Shown: positions 1 through 7,198, counted from the first letter of the stretch. The stretch is DNA of 9,474 nt from Lachnoclostridium sp. UBA3775 (GCA_002369525.1 DFFN01000186.1:1-9474), one strand, 5' to 3'. Notes: a model not told the origin generated them from the letters alone. Made by a program: numbers and translations.

Positions 1-3
1 TTC

Positions 4-32
4 TTGAAAGTTTTCTATGATTGTGGTACAAT
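4..32 (+). promoter_or_regulatory. Sigma-A-type promoter of the FIST-EAL operon
   Basis: A -35 box TTGAAA (4-9) is separated by exactly 17 bases from a -10 box TACAAT (27-32). The -10 is preceded by TGG (24-26), which makes it an extended -10. Transcription would start near 39-40, leaving a 5' leader of about 33 bases before the ATG at 73. No comparable promoter was seen before the next two genes, so this one probably drives all three. It was identified by eye from consensus and spacing. Confidence 0.72.
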
Positions 33-58
33 TATTATATAACTTTTGGGGCTAGTTT

Positions 59-64
59 AAGGAG
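59..64 (+). promoter_or_regulatory. Ribosome binding site of the FIST-EAL gene
   Basis: AAGGAG lies 8 bases before the ATG at 73, which fixes that start codon. A second purine run (GAAGGGA, 64-70) follows but is too close to the start to be the main site. Confidence 0.8.
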
Positions 65-72
65 AAGGGAAA

Positions 73-2595
73 ATGTTTACTTGGAATATGCAATATATTT
101 CTAAATCCAGGCTGGCGGAAACCTTTGCCCAGCTTGGGCTTGACACTGCGAAAGGGGATATTCTTGTCAGAATACACAGTGCCATACATCTTGAAAAGGA
201 AGCCGTGGACCTCGCCAGATTCATTAAAAGCCTGGTCCCCGGTGTTCATATTATCGGAAACAGCACCAAAGCAGTCATCAGTAAGGGGAAACTGCTTAAG
301 AATCAGTGCGTCATTTCGGTTTCCCAAATGTCGGGAAGCACTGTAAAAACCTCAATCTGCGATTATAAAAATATAAGCGGCGAAGAATATACCGGAGAGG
401 AGCTCTTTAAAAAGCTTTTTGACGGTATAGCCGACGCCAAAACCGGTCTTGCCCTGTGTTTTATGACACCGGGCTATTCGGACTGTTATGATTTTATCGA
501 GAGCTCCAACAAACTGCGTCCGAATATGGTGATAACCGGAGGGGTTGTCAATGTTTCGGAAAGAGTGGCGGGCAAGCTTGAGGAAAACGGTTTTGTTTTT
601 GACGAAAACGGCTGGACAAATATGGGCGTTGCTGCTGCCACGATAAGCGGGCCCGGCTTTGAGTGCCAGTCTTCGTACATTACAGGCGTGCAGACCATCG
701 GAGATGACATGACGATCACCGAAGCGGAAGAAAACTGCATACTTTCGGTAAACAATGTCAAGACCATGAAAGTCTTCGGACAGGGCATAGGCGGCGAGCT
801 TGTCGAGCACAGCAAGCTCTTAAAGCTTTTTCCTTATGTTTATTCGGATTTCCCCGATATTCCTTTCTATGTTACGATCAAAAACGGGAGAATCCTTGCA
901 AATCATAAAATTCATGCCGGAAGAAAATTCAGGCGTGCCTATATCTATGACAGGAAGATCATAGATGACAACAGAATGCTTTTCAACAGAATAGAAAATT
1001 TCGACAAAGCCGAAACCATCTTCGCGTATACCGCAGCGATACGTTCCGAGATATACTCGAACTGTGCAAAGTGGGAGCTTTCTCCGTATGAAAATACGAA
1101 TATCTGCGGATGCTCGACAGACGGCGAATTCGTGCTTTCAAAAGACAGAAATACATTTTCAAGCTGTGCCCTTACGATTACGGTGCTCGGAGAGGCAAGC
1201 TATGTGCAGCAGTATAATCCCTATGCGTTTGCATATACCGACACCCTCGCGCAGGATAACGATGAGCTGCTTGATTTCCTTTATTCCACAGAAGAAAAAC
1301 TGATAAGAAACGATAATACCGAAGTCGCAAAAAGCATCAGAGGCTTCATTAAGGACTGTGAGCTGAGGCTCCTTACGGCCGATGAACTTGATATTCCGAA
1401 CGGTGCAGCCCTTAACATGGATATGAAGCTTAACGGCATAGACAGGGTATGTATGATAAATGTTCCGGACAATGTGAGCCTGAGGACCGCATTCCCGGAT
1501 GAGATGATCGACAAGACCTTCAAAAATTATTTCGGGAAAATCGTTAAATTTGCTCAAATGAGAAATCTTGCGGTTTACGACATAAAGGACTGGCTGTTTG
1601 CAATAGGTGCATCGTCTTCAATGTTTGCCCTGTCGGAATTCATTGATGATATGAAGCTTCTGCAGTCGGAGCTTTTTGAAGTAAATGAGGAATTTATTGC
1701 TCTTGTTCCCATCTTTTGCGTACTTGATGGCTGTACTCCGGAAAGCCTTATGTACTCATATTATTCCTCAATGATCGAAAGCTCACAGAAGAATCTGCAG
1801 TTTTATGTCAGGGATGCGGGCAGCGGTCTTATGAACGAGGAAAATATCAGGGAAAGGTACCACATTGTCAACGTTATCAACTATGCCATTGCGAATGATA
1901 CCGTAATCCCCTATTATCAGGGAATCCATGACAACAAGAATGACAGTATTCACCATTATGAGTCGCTCATGAGGCTTGTGGATGAGAATGGAAAGATATA
2001 TTATCCCGGCGCATTCTTCGATGTCGCCAGATCATTCGGACTGCTTTATGATTCGATTTCGGGGATAATGATCAGAAAGGTTTTTGAAAAATTCAAAAAT
2101 ATCACCGACAAGAGCGTCAGCATCAACCTTTCCTACAGGGACATTAAAAACAAAGCTCTGACAACATATATTTTCGAATTCCTTGCATCGGTTGAAAATC
2201 CCGGGAATTTCGTTTTTGAAATACTTGAGAGCGAGGACATCGAAAACTATCACGATATGATCGATTTTGTTGACAAGATACATGAGTTCGGAGGCAAAAT
2301 CTCGATTGATGATTTCGGCAGCGGCTATTCCAATCTTCAGCATATCGTCAGGATAAATCTGGATTATCTTAAGATCGACGGTTCAATAGTCAAGCGCTGC
2401 TGTGACGACGAACAGTCGGCAAATCTTATCGCGCTTCTTGCAGGCTGGAAGAGGCTTTCGGGCAAAAAGATGCAGATAATCGCGGAATTTGTGGAAAACG
2501 AAGACATACAGAAGCTGCTGATGGACTTCAACATAGATTATTCACAGGGCTATCTTTTCTCTAAGCCCGCACCCGGTCTTTTGGATGAAATGTAG
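73..2595 (+). CDS. FIST sensor - degenerate GGDEF - EAL c-di-GMP phosphodiesterase
   Basis: This 840-residue cytoplasmic signalling protein has no signal peptide or membrane segment. Residues about 25-230 resemble FIST_N (IIGNSTKAVISKG at 60-72). Residues about 235-390 resemble FIST_C, with the typical Gly-Glu motif at 345-353 (CGCSTDGEF). FIST domains are known as small-ligand sensors and, in NosP, bind heme. Residues about 430-600 have the layout of a GGDEF domain, but the signature position reads IKDWL (504-508), so cyclase activity is not expected. Residues about 610-835 form an EAL domain: ESLMR (E630) in place of EALLR, N685, FEILES (E716/E719), DDFGSG (D746, D747), K767, E805 and QGYLFSKP (Q825). 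All the usual metal and catalytic positions are present, so hydrolysis of c-di-GMP is likely. Departures are ESL for EAL and AEFVE for AEGVE. It is the first gene of a tight operon with a LacI-like sensor and a MutS-like ATPase. I am sure of EAL, fairly sure of FIST, and less sure of the GGDEF remnant. Confidence 0.9.
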   Translation: MFTWNMQYISKSRLAETFAQLGLDTAKGDILVRIHSAIHLEKEAVDLARFIKSLVPGVHIIGNSTKAVISKGKLLKNQCVISVSQMSGSTVKTSICDYKNISGEEYTGEELFKKLFDGIADAKTGLALCFMTPGYSDCYDFIESSNKLRPNMVITGGVVNVSERVAGKLEENGFVFDENGWTNMGVAAATISGPGFECQSSYITGVQTIGDDMTITEAEENCILSVNNVKTMKVFGQGIGGELVEHSKLLKLFPYVYSDFPDIPFYVTIKNGRILANHKIHAGRKFRRAYIYDRKIIDDNRMLFNRIENFDKAETIFAYTAAIRSEIYSNCAKWELSPYENTNICGCSTDGEFVLSKDRNTFSSCALTITVLGEASYVQQYNPYAFAYTDTLAQDNDELLDFLYSTEEKLIRNDNTEVAKSIRGFIKDCELRLLTADELDIPNGAALNMDMKLNGIDRVCMINVPDNVSLRTAFPDEMIDKTFKNYFGKIVKFAQMRNLAVYDIKDWLFAIGASSSMFALSEFIDDMKLLQSELFEVNEEFIALVPIFCVLDGCTPESLMYSYYSSMIESSQKNLQFYVRDAGSGLMNEENIRERYHIVNVINYAIANDTVIPYYQGIHDNKNDSIHHYESLMRLVDENGKIYYPGAFFDVARSFGLLYDSISGIMIRKVFEKFKNITDKSVSINLSYRDIKNKALTTYIFEFLASVENPGNFVFEILESEDIENYHDMIDFVDKIHEFGGKISIDDFGSGYSNLQHIVRINLDYLKIDGSIVKRCCDDEQSANLIALLAGWKRLSGKKMQIIAEFVENEDIQKLLMDFNIDYSQGYLFSKPAPGLLDEM

Positions 2596-2598
2596 AAC

Positions 2599-2605
2599 AG
2601 AGGTG
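2599..2605 (+). promoter_or_regulatory. Ribosome binding site of the LacI-like sensor gene
   Basis: AGAGGTG lies 5 bases before the ATG at 2611, inside the 15-base gap after the FIST-EAL stop codon. It supports this start and translation from a shared mRNA. Confidence 0.7.
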
Positions 2606-2610
2606 TAGGC

Positions 2611-4356
2611 ATGCTGGAAGGAATTAAAAAACTGAGGGTTATCGGTCTGATAATAGAAGAAATCTACAGTGATTTTGCAAGGGACATGATAAGAAGCATA
2701 CAAGGTGCGATGACGCAGCATGAAAATCTGCGTCTTGTTGTGCTGGAAGGAAAGAGGATAAGACCTGACGAGTCGGATAACATTGTGGCCTATAACGATA
2801 CATACAATACCATTCATAATTTCTGCGCACTCTGTGATTTTGACGGCTTTATCATCCATCCCGGTTCCCTTTTTCTTAACAGGACAAGTACCGGTGCGGA
2901 AAATGATAAAATAAGGAAAATACCTAAAGTATACATTGCGGCCAATATTGAAAACGAGGTATGTGTTAATTTCGACAATGAATCGGGAATAAGGGAAGCA
3001 ATCGATTATCTTATCAACGGCAAGGGCTGTTCCGACATCTGCATGCTTGGCGGACGCGACAACAATATCGATGCCGCTTTAAGAAAGAAAATCTTTATAA
3101 AGTGCCTCGAAGAAAATGAAATCCCCTACAGTGAGGAAAAGTATCAGAAGACCGACATGTCGGAGTTCTGTGTCGAGGAGGCAGGAGCGCTGCTTGACCG
3201 CAATCCGGGGGTTGAGGCGATATTCTGTGTAAATGATGCGAGCGCAAAGGGTCTTTACCGGGCCATGAAGCAGAGAAATCTTGAACCGGGCAGGGATATA
3301 TATGTTTTCGGCTTCGACAATACACATCTGGCAGATGAGCTGCAGCCGACCTTATCATCCGTCGGAGCTTACGGAATCACTCCGGGTGCCATGGCGCTTG
3401 AGCTTCTTGTGAAGATGATGGATGAAGAGGAGGTTCATTCAGAGTTGATACCCACAAGGCTTTACGGCAGGGAATCCTATGATTATGAGATGTATGACGA
3501 TCCCACGCCGGGCAGAAAAGCAAAAAGCGAAGACTATGTCAACAAGATGTTTGACGAGTGCTTCTACCGCTATAAAAACATAACCTTCAACAGGGAGATG
3601 ATAAATCTCAAAAAGCTTTTCGGAGAAATCGGCAGGGGGATTTTCGATGCTATCAGAAATTCCTATCTGAGTCCCGAGGACGCGGCGGTACTTGAAAGAA
3701 AGATCGACCGCTTCTTTGAAAAGGGCGCCATAGAGTATACCGATGCTGCAAAATTCCTGCGAAGCATAGAAAAAATGCAGACAGGGCTTAACATGCTTCA
3801 GTGTTCCGACGGAACCAAAATTATGATAAGCAAGCTGTTTATGCGGATGAAGGACAGAGCCATCATTAACCTTGCCAAGCAGAAGACCTATCTTACAAGG
3901 ATACATAACGTTAAGCGCAATATGCTCCAGAATTTCCTGGTCGCCGGTACGGTCTATGCCGAGAATATTGACGACGGTATGCAGCCGCTCATTAAAAACC
4001 TGAGCCTTTTGGGACTTGAAAATTCCATACTTTATGTCTTTGATGAACATGTCAGATTTAAAGCAGGAGAACTGCCGCAGTTTCCGGAGACAATAAGGCT
4101 TAGGGCGATAATCAGAAACGGTGAGCTGTTCCTGCCATCAAAGGAAAGGATGAACTGTCTGATAAAGACGCTGTTTTACCGTGATGAGCTAGGTCAGGGC
4201 GACGAGGCTTATGCGATATATCCATTGTTCTGCAGCAACCTTATATACGGTGTGATGCTGTCAAGAATAAGCAACGAGATTTTTGACCGCGGCGAATTTC
4301 TTGCTCTGCAGTTAAGCCGCACACTTTATATAAACGACATGTCGACAAATAAATGA
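2611..4356 (+). CDS. LacI/PBP-fold cytoplasmic sensor without HTH, with GAF-like C-terminus
   Basis: The 581-residue protein begins directly with the first strand of a type I periplasmic-binding-protein fold (VIGLIIEEIYSDFARDM, residues 10-26) as found in LacI/GalR effector domains. The fold continues to about residue 290. Typical elements are DGFIIHPG, then AIFCVNDASAKGLYRAM, then VFGFDN (232-237) followed by LSSVGAYGITPGAMALELL. The roughly 60-residue HTH and hinge of true LacI repressors are missing, and there is no signal peptide, so it should bind a ligand in the cytoplasm. Residues about 300-430 are charged and helical. Residues about 430-575 alternate strands and helices in a GAF-like way (weak call). 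Proteins with this kind of front half in Lachnospiraceae often carry a GGDEF or HTH at the C-terminus, but this one stops without either. An output partner must therefore be another protein, plausibly the adjacent EAL protein. The ligand cannot be told from sequence; sugars or nucleosides are usual for the fold. Confidence 0.85.
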   Translation: MLEGIKKLRVIGLIIEEIYSDFARDMIRSIQGAMTQHENLRLVVLEGKRIRPDESDNIVAYNDTYNTIHNFCALCDFDGFIIHPGSLFLNRTSTGAENDKIRKIPKVYIAANIENEVCVNFDNESGIREAIDYLINGKGCSDICMLGGRDNNIDAALRKKIFIKCLEENEIPYSEEKYQKTDMSEFCVEEAGALLDRNPGVEAIFCVNDASAKGLYRAMKQRNLEPGRDIYVFGFDNTHLADELQPTLSSVGAYGITPGAMALELLVKMMDEEEVHSELIPTRLYGRESYDYEMYDDPTPGRKAKSEDYVNKMFDECFYRYKNITFNREMINLKKLFGEIGRGIFDAIRNSYLSPEDAAVLERKIDRFFEKGAIEYTDAAKFLRSIEKMQTGLNMLQCSDGTKIMISKLFMRMKDRAIINLAKQKTYLTRIHNVKRNMLQNFLVAGTVYAENIDDGMQPLIKNLSLLGLENSILYVFDEHVRFKAGELPQFPETIRLRAIIRNGELFLPSKERMNCLIKTLFYRDELGQGDEAYAIYPLFCSNLIYGVMLSRISNEIFDRGEFLALQLSRTLYINDMSTNK

Positions 4357-4357
4357 C

Positions 4358-4365
4358 AGGGGGTG
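4358..4365 (+). promoter_or_regulatory. Ribosome binding site of the MutS-like gene
   Basis: AGGGGGTG lies 4 bases before the ATG at 4370, in the 13-base gap after the TGA of the sensor gene. It supports the start and close translational linkage. Confidence 0.7.
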
Positions 4366-4369
4366 TTTT

Positions 4370-6094
4370 ATGGGAAAAGACAAAATCAGTATTCTGTTTC
4401 CCGATGATATAGAAGCCGAGTATAAAATGCTGTCCGAAACCGCCTGTCATGATCTGGGGCTCGATTTCATATGCTCAAAACTGAATCCAAAGCCGAATGA
4501 GCAAAGGCTTCTTATGAATATCATGGCTCAGATGACCGATAATCCGGAAGTGGCAAGATTCAGGGCCGATGTCTTTGACGATATCTATAATTATCCCGAT
4601 ATGCGCGAAAGGCTTGTCGAGCTTCTTAACCATGTCAAATTTTTTAAGGAATACGGAAGTTTCAAAAAGGATTTTGATACAAGAACGAGTCTGTGGGAGC
4701 TTCTGCACCGTTTAAGCGAGCTGAAGGATTATATTGAAACCGTTGAAGCGATAATGGAGTGCCTGTCGGAAGAAAACATTAAGTCCGAAGGGCTTAAGAG
4801 GCTCAGGGAATATATTAAGACTATATACCATGACAATTCTTACATGGAAATGAAGAAGGATATCGATGAGCTTAGGGCCGACACCTCGAATCTTAAAAGC
4901 ATAACGGTGGGCATAAACCTCAATTCAAGCTTTGAAGCCGAGTCGGTCGGGCTGGTATCGGTAAATAACAAGAGCTTTAAAAGCTCCGGAATACTTGGGA
5001 ATTTCGCCGAGGCTATAAGCACTAAAGACGGGGTTAAAGAAGGCAATGAGTGGAACGGAGAATATCGTTATCACCCCGTAAGCAAAACAGGCAACGGTTT
5101 TCTGGAAGCGGCGGAAAAAGTAGGCGGCTTTATGAGCCTTAGGGCAACTCCGGTAGTCGGTCCTGCAATGGCGGCCACGCTTGCCGGCGTGCCGGACGGG
5201 GACGGCAGCTCGCAGATCACGCATTATTTTGACAAAGAGGTTTCGCAGCTTCTTTCACATGTGACCAAAAAGCTTGCGAGGCTCATCGGAAGGTATGTAA
5301 ACATCAATATCAACGAGATAGTGGCACTGATACCCGAGCTTTTTTACTATACAAGCTGGGCACAGTACATAAAAGCACTGAGTGATGAAGGCAGGGAATT
5401 TACCAAGGCGGAAGCATTCGGAGAAATGCCCGACGGCCTTAGAATGAGGGCAAAGGGCATATATAACCTCAAGCTTGTTTCCGCTGAGGAAAATGTTGAG
5501 ATAGTGAAAAACGATCTGGATTTTGACGACAGCTCTTCGGTCTACATACTGACCGGTGCAAACAGGGGAGGCAAAACCACGATCACTCAGGCAGTGGGAC
5601 TTTTGTATGTGCTTGCCCAGGGCGGGATTTATGTACCGGGCGAGAGCTTCAAATATGTTCCGGCAGACTGTATTTACACTCATTATCCTGCAGACGAGGA
5701 CAAGACACTTGATCTCGGAAGGCTCGGAGAGGAGTGCAGCCGTTTCGGAAAGCTGTTCGGGGAATGTACCGAAAACAGCCTCCTTCTGCTTAACGAAACA
5801 TTCTCGACCACCTCGTTTGAGGAAGGCTACTATATTGCAAGGGATGCGGTGAAGGCCATACTTTCAAAGGGCGCGCGTACCATCTACAACACTCACATGC
5901 ACAAGCTTGCGGTTGAGATCGGTGAGATAAATGCCGAAAGCGGAAAATATAAAGCGGCCTCGCTTGTCGTAAAGGCGGAGGAGGGAAAAAGGTCCTTCAA
6001 GGTCGTTAAGGCGGAACCCGAGGGCATGTCCTATGCAAAGGATATCGCCGAAAAGTACGGTGTCACCTTCGAAATGCTTACAAAGAAAAAATAA
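4370..6094 (+). CDS. Short MutS-family ATPase (lever/clamp plus MutS_V), non-canonical
   Basis: This 574-residue protein carries a C-terminal MutS_V ABC-type ATPase. Walker A is GANRGGKTT (396-404; MutS has GPNMGGKST). Walker B ends LLLLNETFSTTSFEEG (471-486), which aligns with MutS LVLMDEIGRGTSTFDG. The catalytic Glu (E476) is kept but the preceding Asp is Asn (N475). THMHKL (508-513) matches the MutS THYHEL switch-histidine motif. Residues about 10-330 are mostly helical and likely equal the core/lever region (MutS_III). The mismatch-recognition domain I with its Phe-x-Glu motif is absent, and so is a C-terminal Smr nuclease domain as in MutS2. At 574 residues it is much shorter than MutS or MutS2 (roughly 780-900). 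It is therefore unlikely to be the housekeeping mismatch-repair protein. It could act on branched DNA, nucleic-acid junctions or another substrate. It is the last gene of the operon with the FIST-EAL and LacI-like sensors, and no terminator is evident after it. Family assignment is confident; function is unknown. Confidence 0.88.
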   Translation: MGKDKISILFPDDIEAEYKMLSETACHDLGLDFICSKLNPKPNEQRLLMNIMAQMTDNPEVARFRADVFDDIYNYPDMRERLVELLNHVKFFKEYGSFKKDFDTRTSLWELLHRLSELKDYIETVEAIMECLSEENIKSEGLKRLREYIKTIYHDNSYMEMKKDIDELRADTSNLKSITVGINLNSSFEAESVGLVSVNNKSFKSSGILGNFAEAISTKDGVKEGNEWNGEYRYHPVSKTGNGFLEAAEKVGGFMSLRATPVVGPAMAATLAGVPDGDGSSQITHYFDKEVSQLLSHVTKKLARLIGRYVNININEIVALIPELFYYTSWAQYIKALSDEGREFTKAEAFGEMPDGLRMRAKGIYNLKLVSAEENVEIVKNDLDFDDSSSVYILTGANRGGKTTITQAVGLLYVLAQGGIYVPGESFKYVPADCIYTHYPADEDKTLDLGRLGEECSRFGKLFGECTENSLLLLNETFSTTSFEEGYYIARDAVKAILSKGARTIYNTHMHKLAVEIGEINAESGKYKAASLVVKAEEGKRSFKVVKAEPEGMSYAKDIAEKYGVTFEMLTKKK

Positions 6095-6097
6095 TGC

Positions 6098-6129
6098 TTT
6101 ATTATTCCGCATATAATATGCTATAATAT
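6098..6129 (+). promoter_or_regulatory. Extended -10 promoter with embedded palindrome, before DUF6935 gene
   Basis: TGCTATAAT (6119-6127) is a perfect extended -10. The -35 is weak (TTTATT at 6098-6103, 18-base spacer). A second TATAAT lies at 6112-6117, so TATAATAT occurs twice exactly 10 bp apart (6112-6119 and 6122-6129). The 13-bp palindrome GCATAT-A-ATATGC (6109-6121) fills the spacer next to the -10 and could be an operator. Transcription would start near 6134. Confidence 0.65.
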
Positions 6130-6156
6130 ATTTCAGTTAAAATTGAAACCAAACCG

Positions 6157-6163
6157 AAAGGAG
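6157..6163 (+). promoter_or_regulatory. Ribosome binding site of the DUF6935-like gene
   Basis: AAAGGAG lies 7 bases before the ATG at 6171. It is a near-ideal site that fixes the start. Confidence 0.8.
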
Positions 6164-6170
6164 ACAGGAA

Positions 6171-6812
6171 ATGGGTTTTTTTGACAAACTTAAAAACAAG
6201 GTTGAGGCTACATTAAACAACAAGGCTTCAAGTGAAACAAGGAGTGCGCTTAACTCCGTTAAACAGGGTGCAGAAAAGCTTACCAGCGAGGCTATCAAGA
6301 ATTTCAAACGTAAGGATAAAACCTTCACCTTTGACAAGCTTCCCGAGAATGTTGAAGAATTAAAGGCTCTGCCTCAGGCAAATCTTCAGGATCCCTTCGG
6401 AACGGTTGCTCTTGTTGTACTTGCACTTTCAAACTACAACAAGGATGTTGACAAGACGGTTGAGATGCTTAACTTCCTTAAAGGACCGGCTCCTTTAATG
6501 GGACAGGAGCTCGGCCGCATGAATGACCAGCTTAAAGGCAAGGATTACCTGATGCGTTCCTATTTTGCCGGAACAAATCCCGACAATAATTACACACCCT
6601 CAAGTCCTCTTACCCTTACCGTATTTGACAATCCCTACTCGTATGATAACGAGAAGGACGGTTATGTTACATTGTGGCTTCACTCATCGGGTGCGGACAA
6701 CGACAGACAGGTAAGGCTCCGCAAAAAAGGAAGCACAGGCGAATGGTTCTTAAACGAAGAGTATCTTCTTCCCGGAATCCGCGTTCCCAAGGAAGACAAT
6801 CCCTGGGCATAA
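6171..6812 (+). CDS. DUF6935-like cytosolic protein of unknown function
   Basis: The protein has 213 residues. Residues 1-50 are charged and helical (MGFFDKLKNKVEATLNNKAS at the start), with no signal peptide or membrane segment. From about residue 50 a compact domain follows. Recognisable stretches are LPENVEELKALPQANLQDPF, VALVVLALSNY, MLNFLKGPAPLM, NPDNNYTPSSPLTLTVFDNP, and a C-terminal part with VTLWLHSSGADNDRQVRLRKK, STGEWFL and VPKEDNPWA. From memory this pattern matches the Bacillota family DUF6935, whose members share the ELKALP, NYTPS, SSGAD and RKKGSTGxWFL blocks; I could not run a search. The gene has its own promoter and a strong ribosome binding site, and a relatively uniform, pyrimidine-ending codon choice suggests decent expression. 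No biochemical role can be given. The amphipathic N-terminus could tether it to a membrane or to another protein, but that is speculation. Confidence 0.8.
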   Translation: MGFFDKLKNKVEATLNNKASSETRSALNSVKQGAEKLTSEAIKNFKRKDKTFTFDKLPENVEELKALPQANLQDPFGTVALVVLALSNYNKDVDKTVEMLNFLKGPAPLMGQELGRMNDQLKGKDYLMRSYFAGTNPDNNYTPSSPLTLTVFDNPYSYDNEKDGYVTLWLHSSGADNDRQVRLRKKGSTGEWFLNEEYLLPGIRVPKEDNPWA

Positions 6813-6813
6813 T

Positions 6814-6843
6814 ATGTCAGCGATAATTTAAAAACAGTAAAAT
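6814..6843 (+). promoter_or_regulatory. Possible weak promoter for the 86-aa/HD gene pair
   Basis: ATGTCA (6814-6819) and TAAAAT (6838-6843) are spaced 18 bases apart. The match is 4/6 and 5/6 to consensus, so the call is tentative. If used, transcription would begin near 6850, just at the foot of the hairpin at 6852-6890. Confidence 0.3.
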
Positions 6844-6851
6844 GAAAAAGA

Positions 6852-6890
6852 GGGAGGAGTCCGTTCGGTATCGGAAACGGACATCCTCCC
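6852..6890. repeat. Strong inverted repeat (hairpin) in the intergenic gap
   Basis: GGGAGGA (6852-6858) pairs with TCCTCCC (6884-6890), and GTCCGTT (6859-6865) pairs with AACGGAC (6876-6882). A single bulged A sits at 6883 and the 10-base loop is 6866-6875. That gives 14 base pairs, rich in GC. On the plus strand no T-run follows (GCTTAAGTTT), so it is not a standard terminator for the DUF6935 gene. On the minus strand the stem is followed by TCTTTTTCATTTT, which looks like an intrinsic terminator for antisense transcription. It could also be a 5' leader hairpin for the downstream pair. Confidence 0.75.
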
Positions 6891-6920
6891 GCTTAAGTTT
6901 GCGGAGTTAAAAGGAATTCT

Positions 6921-7181
6921 ATGGATAATAATAATTTTAACCCGGTGCTTGCACTGACACAGAAACTCAGTGCATATCCGCCGGAGAAAAGAAATCATTT
7001 GATCAATGTCATTTTTCCGGGCATCCTTATGGATTTCCATAAAATGCTCATGAAATCGGCAGAAGGAAAAGAGGTAAGCGAGGAATACAGGCTTGATGAC
7101 GGCAGCATGAGCATACTGCTTTCGGGAATAAAGGAAAAAGGCATTGCGAGAATAACCTCCGCGGATATTATGAAGGCTTAA
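6921..7181 (+). CDS. Small hypothetical protein, 86 residues
   Basis: I do not recognise this protein. It starts with ATG after an AAAAGGA site (6909-6915, 5 bases upstream), and both start and ribosome binding site are convincing. The N-terminus is Asn-rich (MDNNNFNP). A helical segment follows, LALTQKLSAYPPEKRNHLIN and then VIFPGILMDFHKMLMKSAEG, and the C-terminal part has alternating polar and hydrophobic residues (YRLDDGSMSILLSGIKEKG). There is no membrane helix, signal peptide, Cys pair or clear DNA-binding motif. The stop is 17 bases before the HD-domain gene, so the two are probably co-transcribed and may work together. The strong hairpin lies 30 bases upstream of its start. Confidence 0.7.
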   Translation: MDNNNFNPVLALTQKLSAYPPEKRNHLINVIFPGILMDFHKMLMKSAEGKEVSEEYRLDDGSMSILLSGIKEKGIARITSADIMKA

Positions 7182-7187
7182 GGCAGC

Positions 7188-7192
7188 GAGGA
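7188..7192 (+). promoter_or_regulatory. Ribosome binding site of the HD-domain gene
   Basis: GAGGA lies 6 bases before the ATG at 7199, inside the 17-base gap after the small gene. It supports the chosen start. Confidence 0.6.
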
Positions 7193-7198
7193 CAGAAA

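Noticed and set aside
352..810. Minus-strand open frame of 152 codons opposite the FIST region
   Set aside because: The plus strand encodes a clear FIST protein here; the antisense translation shows no family features.
2611..2790. A LacI-type repressor HTH at the N-terminus of the sensor
   Set aside because: The first residues already form the ligand-binding fold; no helix-turn-helix is present, and no room exists upstream because of the FIST-EAL stop at 2595.
3439..4050. Minus-strand open frame of 203 codons opposite the LacI-like sensor gene
   Set aside because: It is fully inside a convincing plus-strand gene, has no recognisable domain and no convincing ribosome binding site; an antisense shadow.
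4370..6094. Housekeeping MutS or MutS2
   Set aside because: The length, missing domain I, missing Smr and altered Walker B do not fit either.
6090..6106. AATAAT/ATTATT inverted repeat as terminator of the MutS-like gene
   Set aside because: Only six A-T pairs, no GC and no T-run; it is too weak to call a terminator.
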